This document shows, piece after piece, positions 9,201-15,465 of a stretch of 57,833 bases of DNA. The position numbers and the translations under genes were made by a program. The notes beneath the pieces were generated by a model. It did not search any database. It saw nothing but the letters and a program-made list of their open reading frames with translations, and was not told the DNA's origin. The DNA is from a virus: the IMG/VR virus record IMGVR_UViG_3300033145_000723, positions 1 through 57,833 of that record. The stretch is one strand, 5' to 3'. The first letter of the stretch is position 1. Each line of letters starts with the position of its first letter.

Positions 9201-9232
9201 TCCCACCATTTATATAGAGACAAGTCCTGCAT
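6206..9232 (-). CDS. Large virion appendage protein with four concanavalin A/LamG-like modules
   Basis: 1008 residues. Four similar modules of about 170-195 residues lie at roughly 20-192, 205-395, 410-605 and 625-815. Each contains a W-x-K/Y-DFG/HG-x-HF-type entry, a strand with an IYTDA- or IYSDF-like segment followed by LxDTVxVxL, and an exit ending in a D-LG or VDL strand. This is the layout of laminin G/concanavalin A-like jelly rolls, which bind glycans. The C-terminal ~190 residues are different and Gly-rich. Its place among neck and head genes suggests a head or neck fibre, or a tail fibre encoded upstream of the tail genes. Carbohydrate binding is inferred. Confidence 0.7.
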   Translation of the reverse strand: MQDLSLYKWWDVNSRFDRGKSTIVVDGLQRDEDAWAYERMSFAGDFSIEFDVSLDVDVNGGGLAVVCGVQDVVNDVSSIYTGDPGNTLFIMLWDGSGGDNDLRISEMRDGAWTQDRTPSTVVVGTKYYCIFQRIGTNGYCYIYTDASHNTLYDTVTIALNEVYEFEFFFAVNTYNSGLSAQIDFTVSHFEIAGAEPDYLQDLTQAIELDPNSTIALDRFEVVATAINNNETAYLGYDFGDEYFTEIDHKFSYLPLSDTNNGAIVLAWMLSDTLQGSKELYDAGGAFFNLYYYDSNERTILWENPPGGGGSTDTFTHTAGTRYWIRVWRELAGSANGDLYAYIYTDAAMQTLADTLVVTLSTAIYHFRYYYPVNSWNTGGNLPCTFEVADVDLGDVKIEPYEDFRTYNFNLEEPRLFHTATRMIASGVNRETTIWTNKDFGAGYFDGDFAHKFAFYFGSESSAAANGAVLFVWMLTLVDEEPWETFDNDGSYLCAHTFLSTGGAKSIYCRELFEGTFYSDSYTISYDTKYFATIVRDEAVGTYGTQYMYIYSDFDRTVLLDTMSVTLHEKFDLRYYSALSGYDSGAVGDISYGYTECHDLGLSVAPYEDFFNDYIEEDPSDTISTEQRTRLTMEDFARDEDAWTVKDHGVDHFTGRWEHTLACCCKHTSTGTWGWASIYALTNVESDLKTIDDASGDFLEVHFLLDGAGSFPERIEITECDGGALTVDSWNSMVANEIYYLKIGMDPDAGTYGTLYCQIFADEEMRTQVDLLAIPINSSVKSYQYLMAPQIYNDGGTEAIDYWVEKVDLQETVDPDGWLNQFQKYMAGGASWGWANYTIRTIIPAEWLETAGTQVRVTVSGGGHEGLYADNISIVERDGETANGTTTPTEILFDTRSGVKIHEAYQQERSDATNFNINPARDYLLITDVGGTAGKAGTAYSINLGGLGYYYKTAANSYDQQNLAGASSVTADDPCNIIMKLEIIEGETGEVLQTIFNNSVNEPFNQPFN

Positions 9233-9235
9233 GAA

Positions 9236-9616
9236 CTACTCCACGACCGGACCTTCAGTGGCGACGACTTTCGCGTCTTTCAAACCGCCGACGTAAACAA
9301 CCTTTGACTCAGGAGCATCGACCCACCGTTTTGATTTCAAGCCTGCCGTCTTCAAGAGTTCATCGGGTGTTGGTTCAACAGGAATTTCCTGTCCATCTTC
9401 TGTTCTTTCAGGAGGACCGACAGAAGATTGATCGCGCAACGGATTCAAGACCGCAAAGTATTCGCGCTGAATCGCAAGGCATTCCGCGCGCGCAGCATCG
9501 CCGCTGGAATTCTTTGCTTGCTTGTTATGCTCTTCCCTGTACTTCTCGATCATGCTCCACAGAAATTCCTTTTTCAATTCATCTGTGGTACAATCTTTCG
9601 GAATCACAACCGCCAT
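9236..9616 (-). CDS. Conserved-looking phage protein of unknown function
   Basis: 126 residues from ATG 9616 (a GTG directly upstream is less likely), behind AAGGAGG. The N-terminal half is helical and charged (LKKEFLWSMIEKYREEHNKQ). The C-terminal half is Pro/Glu-rich and looks disordered (EIPVEPTPDELL). It has no signal peptide or catalytic motif. The start codon overlaps the stop of the upstream membrane protein gene. It may be an adaptor for the large fibre encoded just downstream, but that is only position-based. Confidence 0.55.
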   Translation of the reverse strand: MAVVIPKDCTTDELKKEFLWSMIEKYREEHNKQAKNSSGDAARAECLAIQREYFAVLNPLRDQSSVGPPERTEDGQEIPVEPTPDELLKTAGLKSKRWVDAPESKVVYVGGLKDAKVVATEGPVVE

Positions 9617-9888
9617 CACGCTTCCTCCTTGAGATCAATAATCATTCGCTCTTTCAACCAGAGCAAAAACTTAACACAAGAGCCGCAAAGAACATCGGTT
9701 CGCTTGAATCCAAAAAATGTAATCAACGCTTCACATTCCTCTTCACTTCTTTGCCAAAGTGGAAGACCATCTTGCCGATTACAATGAGGAACCATACAAG
9801 AAGGCATTCGTTCCCCTCTTCTTTTCCCACCCGAAGTAAAAATTGCCAGCAAGATACCGATGACAATAATTGCAATCGCCCATTCCAT
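9616..9888 (-). CDS. Small membrane-anchored Cys-containing protein
   Basis: 90 residues from ATG 9888, preferred to the upstream in-frame start at 9954 because it lies two bases after the GDP-fucose synthase stop, with GAGGG before it. Residues 1-20 are a single hydrophobic segment (WAIAIIVIGILLAIF) followed by basic residues, indicating an N-in/C-out or signal-anchor topology. The rest has CMVPHC and CGSC pairs that could bind a metal or form disulfides, and ends in a charged helix. Function unknown. Confidence 0.6.
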   Translation of the reverse strand: MEWAIAIIVIGILLAIFTSGGKRRGERMPSCMVPHCNRQDGLPLWQRSEEECEALITFFGFKRTDVLCGSCVKFLLWLKERMIIDLKEEA

Positions 9889-9890
9889 CT

Positions 9891-10820
9891 TTAACCCTCG
9901 TAATTCTTGCAGACTTCTTTGAGACCTTCTGGGAGAGAGACACCCGCCGACCATCCGAGAGCGTTGATCTTCGAAACGTCCAATCGCTTCAGCGGCATCC
10001 CATCTGGCATTGAAGAATCGTAACGCAATTCTCCATAGTAATTCAAATTCATCGCAATCTTTTCTGCTAGCATTGCAATTGAAATATCTACGCCCGTTCC
10101 AACGTTAATGACCTCTTCAGAATCGTAATGTTCAGCAAGGAAAAGACATGCACTAGCCAAATCATCAACGTGCATAAACTCTCTACGCGGTTTTCCTGTT
10201 CCCCAAATCTGAACACATTCTTTCTTCGCCTCTCGCGCGGCATAAATCTTCGCAATGAGAGCAGGAAGAACATGACTATTTTCAAAATCGTAATTGTCAT
10301 TCGGTCCATATAGATTCGTGGGCAGAAGACAAATTCCAGGGAATCCAAATTGCTTTCGATAAGCCTGAACACCCATTATGCCAGCAAGCTTTGCGCAAGC
10401 GTATGGTGCGTTCGTAGGCTCTAGGGGTCCACTCCAAAGCGATTCCTCTTTTAAAGGCTGTGGTGCGTTGCGTGGGTATGCACAAGAGGAGCCTAGATAG
10501 ATAAACTTGGTAACTTTGAACTTCCATGCCGCTTTAACCGTGTTCATTGCCATCATTACGTTGTCGTACAAAAAGGTAGCAGGAAATGTATTGTTCGCGT
10601 GGATACCTCCCACCGTTCCCGCGCACATGAAAACGTAATCGGGTCTCTCTCTGAGGAAAAACTCATCAACCTTTTGCGGGTCTCTAAGGTCAAGCCAATC
10701 ATGTCCAGACCAAACTATATTTATTGGCGGGTGTCCTTGAGCAGTTAACGCACGAACCACAGCAGAACCAACCATTCCCCTGTGACCAGCTACATAAACT
10801 TTTGCTTCTTTGTCAATCAT
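9891..10820 (-). CDS. fcl: GDP-L-fucose synthase (GDP-4-keto-6-deoxymannose epimerase/reductase)
   Basis: 309 residues, the usual length for the family. Extended SDR features are visible: NADP-binding GHRGMVGS at residues 12-19, SSCAYP at 111-116 and the catalytic Y-x3-K (YACAK) at 140-144, plus the fucose-synthase-type AGTVGGIHAN. The enzyme makes GDP-L-fucose from GDP-4-dehydro-6-deoxy-D-mannose. The partner enzyme, GDP-mannose 4,6-dehydratase, is encoded at 47617-48645 on the other strand. It is embedded in the head/neck gene block and overlaps its upstream neighbour by four bases, so it should be expressed late with structural genes. Confidence 0.93.
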   Translation of the reverse strand: MIDKEAKVYVAGHRGMVGSAVVRALTAQGHPPINIVWSGHDWLDLRDPQKVDEFFLRERPDYVFMCAGTVGGIHANNTFPATFLYDNVMMAMNTVKAAWKFKVTKFIYLGSSCAYPRNAPQPLKEESLWSGPLEPTNAPYACAKLAGIMGVQAYRKQFGFPGICLLPTNLYGPNDNYDFENSHVLPALIAKIYAAREAKKECVQIWGTGKPRREFMHVDDLASACLFLAEHYDSEEVINVGTGVDISIAMLAEKIAMNLNYYGELRYDSSMPDGMPLKRLDVSKINALGWSAGVSLPEGLKEVCKNYEG

Positions 10821-11179
10821 GCTAAGAGTCTTTCCAAACCAAGTAGAATGAGGAGACCGATACCCGCCGCTTTAATAAAGAACTTGATGATTTCAGTTTT
10901 TCCAGTTTGTATAAGAGCCGCTTCTGCTTTCTTCTCTTCTGCTTTCTCTTCCTGGAGCGCAATCATTTCTGGACAAGGCTGAACGGGTACTTTCAAATGT
11001 CTCCGTTCATCTTCAAGGAAAGTCACACGCTTTGTAACGTCCTTATCAAATGCCTCTCGTTTTTCATCCTGCTTTTCCATTCGTTTGTAGACACCTTTGA
11101 AACCTTCGTTCATTGTTGTATGAAATGAATCTACAATGTTTACTAATTGCCCTTCGTTCTCATTGTTGTCTGGCATCAT
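10817..11179 (-). CDS. Coiled-coil protein with C-terminal membrane anchor
   Basis: 120 residues: a charged helical stretch (residues ~20-90, VYKRMEKQDEKREAFDKDVT) and a C-terminal hydrophobic segment of about 17 residues (FIKAAGIGLLILLGLERLL). This C-tail-anchored coiled-coil layout occurs in small phage membrane proteins near lysis or head genes. There is no lipobox or catalytic motif. It overlaps both neighbours by four bases. An accessory holin or antiholin-like role is possible but unproven. Confidence 0.6.
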   Translation of the reverse strand: MMPDNNENEGQLVNIVDSFHTTMNEGFKGVYKRMEKQDEKREAFDKDVTKRVTFLEDERRHLKVPVQPCPEMIALQEEKAEEKKAEAALIQTGKTEIIKFFIKAAGIGLLILLGLERLLA

Positions 11180-11589
11180 TCATCCTCTTCGGGGTACGGG
11201 TCTTTTCCCATCCAAACCATTCCAGCGGTACGTGATTTCTTTCCATCCTGAATCTGTTTATTCAAGAGCGCAAGATTCCCCGCAGAATCTAAACCCATTG
11301 CCATTTGACCATAATGCGTGACAGAAAAACCAATATCCACTTTCGATTGAAGACCTTGACCAACGCTACCCGCTTTTTCACTTTTCGCGCGAGGGTCTTT
11401 GACTGCATAGAAATGTGCCGACAACCACAACTCGATTTTTGCAAGCTTGGCATCTGAATAATCTGAGTCAGTACAATTTTCTGTGACAAGATCATTCGCG
11501 GCATCAATGAACACGGTAATATCTGGAGTCGTTTCAGTATCTAGTTCAATGATGACGGCAACTTCAGCTTGCGTTACACGATTCGCCAT
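11176..11589 (-). CDS. Head-tail adaptor/connector-like protein
   Basis: 137 residues. The N-terminal ~80 residues are a helical bundle (VTQAEVAVIIELD, FIDAANDLVTENC, LAKIELWLSAHFYAV) of the kind seen in gp6-type head-tail adaptors. The rest, AGSVGQGLQSKVDIGFSVTH then YGQMAMGLDSAGNLALLN, matches a pattern common in phage adaptor proteins, in which a helix-rich ring protein has a C-terminal extension. It would dock to the portal. Gene order downstream of the capsid gene is consistent. Confidence 0.68.
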   Translation of the reverse strand: MANRVTQAEVAVIIELDTETTPDITVFIDAANDLVTENCTDSDYSDAKLAKIELWLSAHFYAVKDPRAKSEKAGSVGQGLQSKVDIGFSVTHYGQMAMGLDSAGNLALLNKQIQDGKKSRTAGMVWMGKDPYPEEDE

Positions 11590-11592
11590 GAT

Positions 11593-11913
11593 CTATTCCC
11601 CTCTAGTCTTTTTCTTCAGAGCTTTGAATTCTTTTTCTACTTCTTCAAGCTCTTTGTATTTCAATTTGAGTGACTTCCAATGATCAGGATGCATCATAAT
11701 CCAACCGCCGATATCTTGTTGGCATACATCCACTTCTCCCATCCCAGTTTCTGTAAGCACTCGGCAATCAACTACAGTTTGCGTAAGAACTTCAATTGGT
11801 GTTCCCGCCTGAACAATAATCATTTTCTTTTCGACTCTGGGGCCAAGCGTAACATTGCAACCAGTGAGACAGATTACGAAGAGACTACAGACCCAAATCT
11901 TTGAGGTGTTCAT
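11593..11913 (-). CDS. Small outer-membrane-type lipoprotein
   Basis: 106 residues from ATG 11913 (upstream in-frame ATGs exist up to 11934). The N-terminus MNTSKIWVCSLFVICLTGC has a basic region, a hydrophobic core and an LTGC lipobox, so signal peptidase II processing and lipidation are predicted. The mature part ends in a charged helix (LKLKYKELEEVEKEFKALKK). It overlaps a 54-residue gene by 29 bases. An outer spanin-like role is conceivable from the lipobox plus small size, but no paired inner spanin is obvious. Confidence 0.65.
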   Translation of the reverse strand: MNTSKIWVCSLFVICLTGCNVTLGPRVEKKMIIVQAGTPIEVLTQTVVDCRVLTETGMGEVDVCQQDIGGWIMMHPDHWKSLKLKYKELEEVEKEFKALKKKTRGE

Positions 11914-12049
11914 CTTTGTCCTTTCCATCATCAACTTTCAAATCAGGTTCGGGATGGGACACGGTTGTCTTGAGCGGTTTCTTAGTTCCAAAAATTCCCT
12001 TGAAGAATTCTAGAACCACTTTGGCGATAACCGTGACCCATCCCATCAT
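11885..12049 (-). CDS. 54-residue protein, possible small amphipathic membrane peptide
   Basis: Runs from the tandem ATGs at 12047-12049 (behind AAAGGG) to TAG at 11885. The N-terminal half is amphipathic or hydrophobic (WVTVIAKVVLEFFKGIFG) and the rest is charged (DDGKDKDEHLKDLG). The 3' end overlaps the lipoprotein gene start in another frame. The codons fill the otherwise empty 125-bp gap between the flanking genes in the same orientation. Unknown function; a lysis accessory is possible. Confidence 0.5.
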   Translation of the reverse strand: MMGWVTVIAKVVLEFFKGIFGTKKPLKTTVSHPEPDLKVDDGKDKDEHLKDLGL

Positions 12050-12058
12050 CAACCCTTT

Positions 12059-12625
12059 CTACAAAGTCGAGTTCGAATCAGCTTCATCATGAACAACATT
12101 CAACGCCTGTCCAAGTGCATCTTTGTCAAGGACAGACGGATTTTTCTTCCCGGCTTGAATTACGCCCAGTGCATAGTTCAATGCAGCGGTTGCGCGTCTT
12201 TCAGCCGTAGTTGCATTATCTCCCTTCGGTACAGTTTTCTCAGCAAATTTGATTGCAGCAACCAAGTATCCTTGGTAGTCATCGTAATACTTTTTCCATT
12301 TTGGTTTCGTGAGGTAAATTTTTCCTGCAACGAAAGCACAAAATATGGCAACAAGTTCAAGACCTGCGGGGGTGTTCATTTTTTCCCAAAGAAAAGCCAT
12401 AACACTTTTCAAAGAGAATCCTTCTTCGTCACTAACGTTTGGTACATCTGCAGGTGATGTTTCTACTGCGGGTACTTCAACGACAGGCAATTCGGGTGCC
12501 CCCTCAGTAGGTTCAGAGGCCATACAAGTTTTTGTCATCAACGTACCGTCTTGGAATTGCATGCTCGTTGCCGACATGTAACAAACCATCAGCAAAAGTG
12601 TAGCCATGACTCTACCACATTTCAT
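12059..12625 (-). CDS. Holin-like membrane protein
   Basis: 188 residues. N-terminal signal-like segment (MATLLLMVCYMSATSM), an acidic Pro/Glu-rich linker, a central hydrophobic helix near residues 90-107 (LELVAIFCAFVAGKIYL), then a helical C-terminal domain with YLVAAIKFAEKTVPKG. The latter resembles the C-terminal part of LLH-type phage holins, in which a single membrane helix is followed by AIK-AE helices. It is four bases overlapped with the upstream gene. No endolysin is encoded nearby, so the holin call is tentative. Confidence 0.5.
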   Translation of the reverse strand: MKCGRVMATLLLMVCYMSATSMQFQDGTLMTKTCMASEPTEGAPELPVVEVPAVETSPADVPNVSDEEGFSLKSVMAFLWEKMNTPAGLELVAIFCAFVAGKIYLTKPKWKKYYDDYQGYLVAAIKFAEKTVPKGDNATTAERRATAALNYALGVIQAGKKNPSVLDKDALGQALNVVHDEADSNSTL

Positions 12626-13263
12626 GCCACTCTCCTTTCAGCCAAAAATTCCTCCATGGACATCATGGGGAAAAATTTCAATGCCGAGTCATCATTTACA
12701 TTGATGATTTCTCGGTCACTGAACTTTGCACGCCAATCTTGCGCAACAGTTTTGAACGAACGTAGAAATCTGGGGTAAGAGGAGTCGCGTTTCTTCTTGT
12801 CCTTTGCATACTCATCATGCCAATGGGTTCTAGAATCTACTCGTTTCATATCAAAACCCAAAAGGTAAACACGTTTGCAACCAAGAAGGAAAGCTAAGTT
12901 GATCGCACCCGCTCCCACATTTCCATTCCATCCGATTCCATCGGTGTACAATCCTTGAGGTCTCCGCGAGACTACATACAACCAATCCGCTGGAGGATCA
13001 TTCCAAAACTTTCTTGCATCAGAAAAGACAGGACCGCCATTCACATTAAATTCGCGCAGTCCATCGTGATGTTCCTTGAACGATTGTCGATCTGACCAAA
13101 GAACTGCAGTACAGATTTCATTCCCCAATTTGTACGCAACGTTGCAACCTATCGTCATCTCGCCGCGCAAAATATCCCATGGGAAATCATGCAGCGATTC
13201 TCCACCACCTATAATGATGGCATCAGAATCTAACCACAAAGTTTCAGGAGTCCAGCGTGGCAT
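12622..13263 (-). CDS. DUF115/MptE-like sugar transferase-type protein
   Basis: 213 residues. The N-terminal pattern IIIGGGESLHDFPWD, then TIGCNVAY, then VLWSDRQSF, is that of Rossmann-like DUF115/motility-accessory-factor and sialyltransferase-like proteins, where GGG-S binds a nucleotide and N/SD residues line the site. A C-terminal part, RVYLLGFDMKRVDSRTHWHD, continues the fold. Family members act on glycosyl or pyrophosphate substrates. Its position next to the capsid gene suggests modification of virion proteins, which is inference. Confidence 0.65.
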   Translation of the reverse strand: MPRWTPETLWLDSDAIIIGGGESLHDFPWDILRGEMTIGCNVAYKLGNEICTAVLWSDRQSFKEHHDGLREFNVNGGPVFSDARKFWNDPPADWLYVVSRRPQGLYTDGIGWNGNVGAGAINLAFLLGCKRVYLLGFDMKRVDSRTHWHDEYAKDKKKRDSSYPRFLRSFKTVAQDWRAKFSDREIINVNDDSALKFFPMMSMEEFLAERRVA

Positions 13264-13267
13264 TTGC

Positions 13268-13720
13268 CTAACCCCCCTGAGAATAACTTTCGAGGAGTTT
13301 GTTGATGCCGGTCACACCAAGAGGTGCTTTGTTGAGTGACTTGTCCATGTCTTCAGGATCGAAGAGATTGAAACGGTTCTTTGCTTTGGCTTTATGCACG
13401 ACAAGGAAAATTTTCGATGCAGTTGGAAAATCTTTTGTTACATCATTCGGGTTGACCTTTTCCTTTTCCGTGTCATCATCTTCCTTCGCCGCTTCATTTT
13501 TCGCTTCTGCTTCCTTTTTCTTTGAGAGAGCAGTAGGAATTGCAGCGGGTTTTGCTGTGTCGCGTTCTTCATCTTCATCTGGGGGAAGAACCCGTTCAAA
13601 CTTCTTACCGAAGAGCTTCACCAAATTCACATCGGTTTTGATAATTGATCCACGCGGATACGTGAGACCGTCTTGAACGTGACTCCCACCAACAACTCGA
13701 TACTCTTTTACTTTACCCAT
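13268..13720 (-). CDS. Hypothetical protein downstream of the major capsid gene
   Basis: 150 residues from ATG 13720, preferred over the in-frame upstream start because GGGAGA precedes it. N-terminal ~45 residues look folded (KEYRVVGGSHVQDGLTYPRG, a small beta domain). A Lys/Glu/Ala-rich linker at ~55-90 follows (SKKKEAEAKNEAAKEDDD), then a helical C-terminus ending INKLLESYSQGG. In many siphophages a small beta protein follows the capsid gene as a decoration or connector component. I do not recognise this one. Confidence 0.55.
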   Translation of the reverse strand: MGKVKEYRVVGGSHVQDGLTYPRGSIIKTDVNLVKLFGKKFERVLPPDEDEERDTAKPAAIPTALSKKKEAEAKNEAAKEDDDTEKEKVNPNDVTKDFPTASKIFLVVHKAKAKNRFNLFDPEDMDKSLNKAPLGVTGINKLLESYSQGG

Positions 13721-13781
13721 TTTCGTTTCTCCCTTCCCAGGACAGTACAAAAATTGTCAAAAAAGAAAAGTGGTAGAGGAA

Positions 13782-13797
13782 CGGGTTTTTACACCCG
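13782..13797 (-). terminator. Weak terminator-like hairpin after the major capsid gene
   Basis: On the minus strand CGGGT pairs with ACCCG around a six-base loop, about 20 bases after the capsid stop codon. A T-rich stretch follows about a dozen bases further on. The stem is short and the T-run is not adjacent, so this may only trim or attenuate transcripts. Confidence 0.3.
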
Positions 13798-13818
13798 CCC
13801 CCCTACTCGCTTCAAAAA

Positions 13819-14877
13819 CTACGAAGCGACAGAACCATGAACGATACCAGTATTCCCATTCTGGTCAGCGCGAAGCTGAGGAACGAGAATTGCCATGACC
13901 TTGAAGTTGACTTGCATGCCACCCTTTGATTCCCACTGCAAGGTTGTGATATCCATGCCAACCACTTCACGCACGACATCACTTGTCATCTGGACCAAGA
14001 TCATATCGTAATTCGTGAGGTAATCCAGCGTTTCAATGGATTGGATGTTGTTGATCTTCAAGATGCGGTCACGCAAAGTATTATCACCCTTTGCCGTGGA
14101 GAAATCGTCATCAAGATACAAATCCCAGTTCGGGGAAGTGTACAATTTCCAAGGACCGTAATGATACGCTCCCTGACTTGACGCACGCATGGTCAGAACT
14201 TCACCAAGAAGCGTGGCACCAGTCCAACCGCCTGTAGTCGGACTCGTAAGAACCTGAGTCAAGCGACTTGGGAAATTCGTGTAACCGTAAAGAGAACCGC
14301 CCCCGTAAGCATACGAGGAAGCAGTACCGATTAGAAGTTGCTCAGCCATTTCCGCGACACGCCGAGCCGCAAGCTCTGCGGACGTTGTATCAAGAGGACT
14401 CCCACCATTCCGACTTGCCATGAGTTGACGCGCGGAATAATTGAAATCCTTGTGGATAATGGGGAGAGGCAAGTTGTTCAGTTCGAAAACCGGACGATCT
14501 GCAACGCTCTCGCGCAATCCGTCCATGCTCACGATGGCATCAGAAATATCACTCTGCGTTTCCGTTTCCAGAACGGTCTTGCCCATACCATTCGGGATAA
14601 CAAACTGCAAACCACTTCCACGCAAATCAGCAACCGCGCGGAGTCTTGTCTTTGCAGCTTTGACAATCGCATCGTCAAGCAGCTTCCAGTCATCCTTGCG
14701 AAGTGTTGCCGTTGCATTCATGGTGGGCACCGCAACCGCCACACCATTTTGAATGACCGTTGTGTACGTTCGGCCATCTTCACCGCGATACGGACGCAAA
14801 CAATTTACGTCAAAGTTGTTCATGATGAGAGTTTCTGCCACGCTCCCATGCGCTTGACCATTGAGGATAAAATCCAT
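13819..14877 (-). CDS. Major capsid protein, encapsulin-like HK97 fold
   Basis: 352 residues, start behind AAGGAG. The pattern fits phage capsid proteins related to encapsulins (Linocin M18 type): LLDDAIVKAAKTRLRAVADL; LPLPIIHKDFNYSARQL followed by ASRNGGSPLDT and ELAARRVAEMAEQLLIG; then YGPWKLYTSPNWDLYLDDDF, LRDRILKINNIQSIETLDYL and DITTLQWESKGGMQVNFKV. The order E-loop, spine helix, P-domain and A-domain is recognisable. No N-terminal delta domain longer than ~50 residues is present, which agrees with a scaffold being fused to the protease gene upstream. It is the most abundant late product by inference. Confidence 0.88.
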   Translation of the reverse strand: MDFILNGQAHGSVAETLIMNNFDVNCLRPYRGEDGRTYTTVIQNGVAVAVPTMNATATLRKDDWKLLDDAIVKAAKTRLRAVADLRGSGLQFVIPNGMGKTVLETETQSDISDAIVSMDGLRESVADRPVFELNNLPLPIIHKDFNYSARQLMASRNGGSPLDTTSAELAARRVAEMAEQLLIGTASSYAYGGGSLYGYTNFPSRLTQVLTSPTTGGWTGATLLGEVLTMRASSQGAYHYGPWKLYTSPNWDLYLDDDFSTAKGDNTLRDRILKINNIQSIETLDYLTNYDMILVQMTSDVVREVVGMDITTLQWESKGGMQVNFKVMAILVPQLRADQNGNTGIVHGSVAS

Positions 14878-14916
14878 AACTCTTACTCCTTCACAAAAAC
14901 CATTCTCGTTTGTTCA

Positions 14917-14936
14917 CAAAAAGAGGTACATCCTCT
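14917..14936 (-). terminator. Small hairpin with T-run between decoration and capsid genes
   Basis: Minus-strand AGAGG and CCTCT enclose a five-base loop, followed immediately by TTTTT. It lies within the 67-base gap between the decoration-like gene and the major capsid gene. A five-pair stem is marginal. It might act as a partial terminator or as an mRNA 5'-end stabiliser for the capsid transcript. Confidence 0.3.
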
Positions 14937-14944
14937 CAGGTTGC

Positions 14945-15397
14945 TTAACCAGCACAAACTCGCACACGAATTCTTGAAACAACAGCCCCGCTCACAGAGA
15001 GGTCTTTTGCTTCACGCGCAATTGCAATAACTTCCACAACCGTAGTCGAGGAATCTTCATTACCGTTCTTGATGAGCGTACCGTCACCCGCGCTAATCAA
15101 CTCATCACCGATATCCACATCCTCACCGACCTTCAACCATGCCTGTGTTTCACTGCCGATGTATTCAATGTTCAGAGCAACCAAAGACTCCGCTGCATAA
15201 GCGGTGTCCTGATTCGCTCCCTGCAGACCATCTACCTCTGCAAACATTCTTTCCGCTCTCCCGCCTTCAGTGCTATGCGGTTGGACGTTACCACCTGCAA
15301 TCAACTCGCAAAGCATAGCAGGAGTAATTTCACTTTCAGCTCTCTCCTCTTCACGGTTGAACAAACCAAGCAAATGACTCTGATTTTCGGAACTCAT
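14945..15397 (-). CDS. Capsid decoration-like protein (DUF2190 type)
   Basis: 150 residues, ATG 15397 behind GGAGGG. The central region has YAAESLVALNIEYIGS, AWLKVGEDVDIGDELISAGD and TTVVEVIAIAREAKDL. The late segment VGEDVDIGDEL..AGDGTL plus a final valine-rich strand resembles DUF2190-like or gpD-type decoration proteins, which cap capsid threefold sites. The gene lies between the protease/scaffold and capsid genes, the standard location. Confidence is moderate. Confidence 0.68.
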   Translation of the reverse strand: MSSENQSHLLGLFNREEERAESEITPAMLCELIAGGNVQPHSTEGGRAERMFAEVDGLQGANQDTAYAAESLVALNIEYIGSETQAWLKVGEDVDIGDELISAGDGTLIKNGNEDSSTTVVEVIAIAREAKDLSVSGAVVSRIRVRVCAG

Positions 15398-15465
15398 ATC
15401 AACCCTCCATCGATAACCATTTCAATTCACGAACCCACCATCACAAGACAGGGGATTTTTGGTTC

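Noticed and set aside
8489-9217. 242-codon plus-strand open frame
   Set aside because: Antisense shadow of the 1008-residue repeat protein; repeated CxR/SxH composition reflects the opposite strand.
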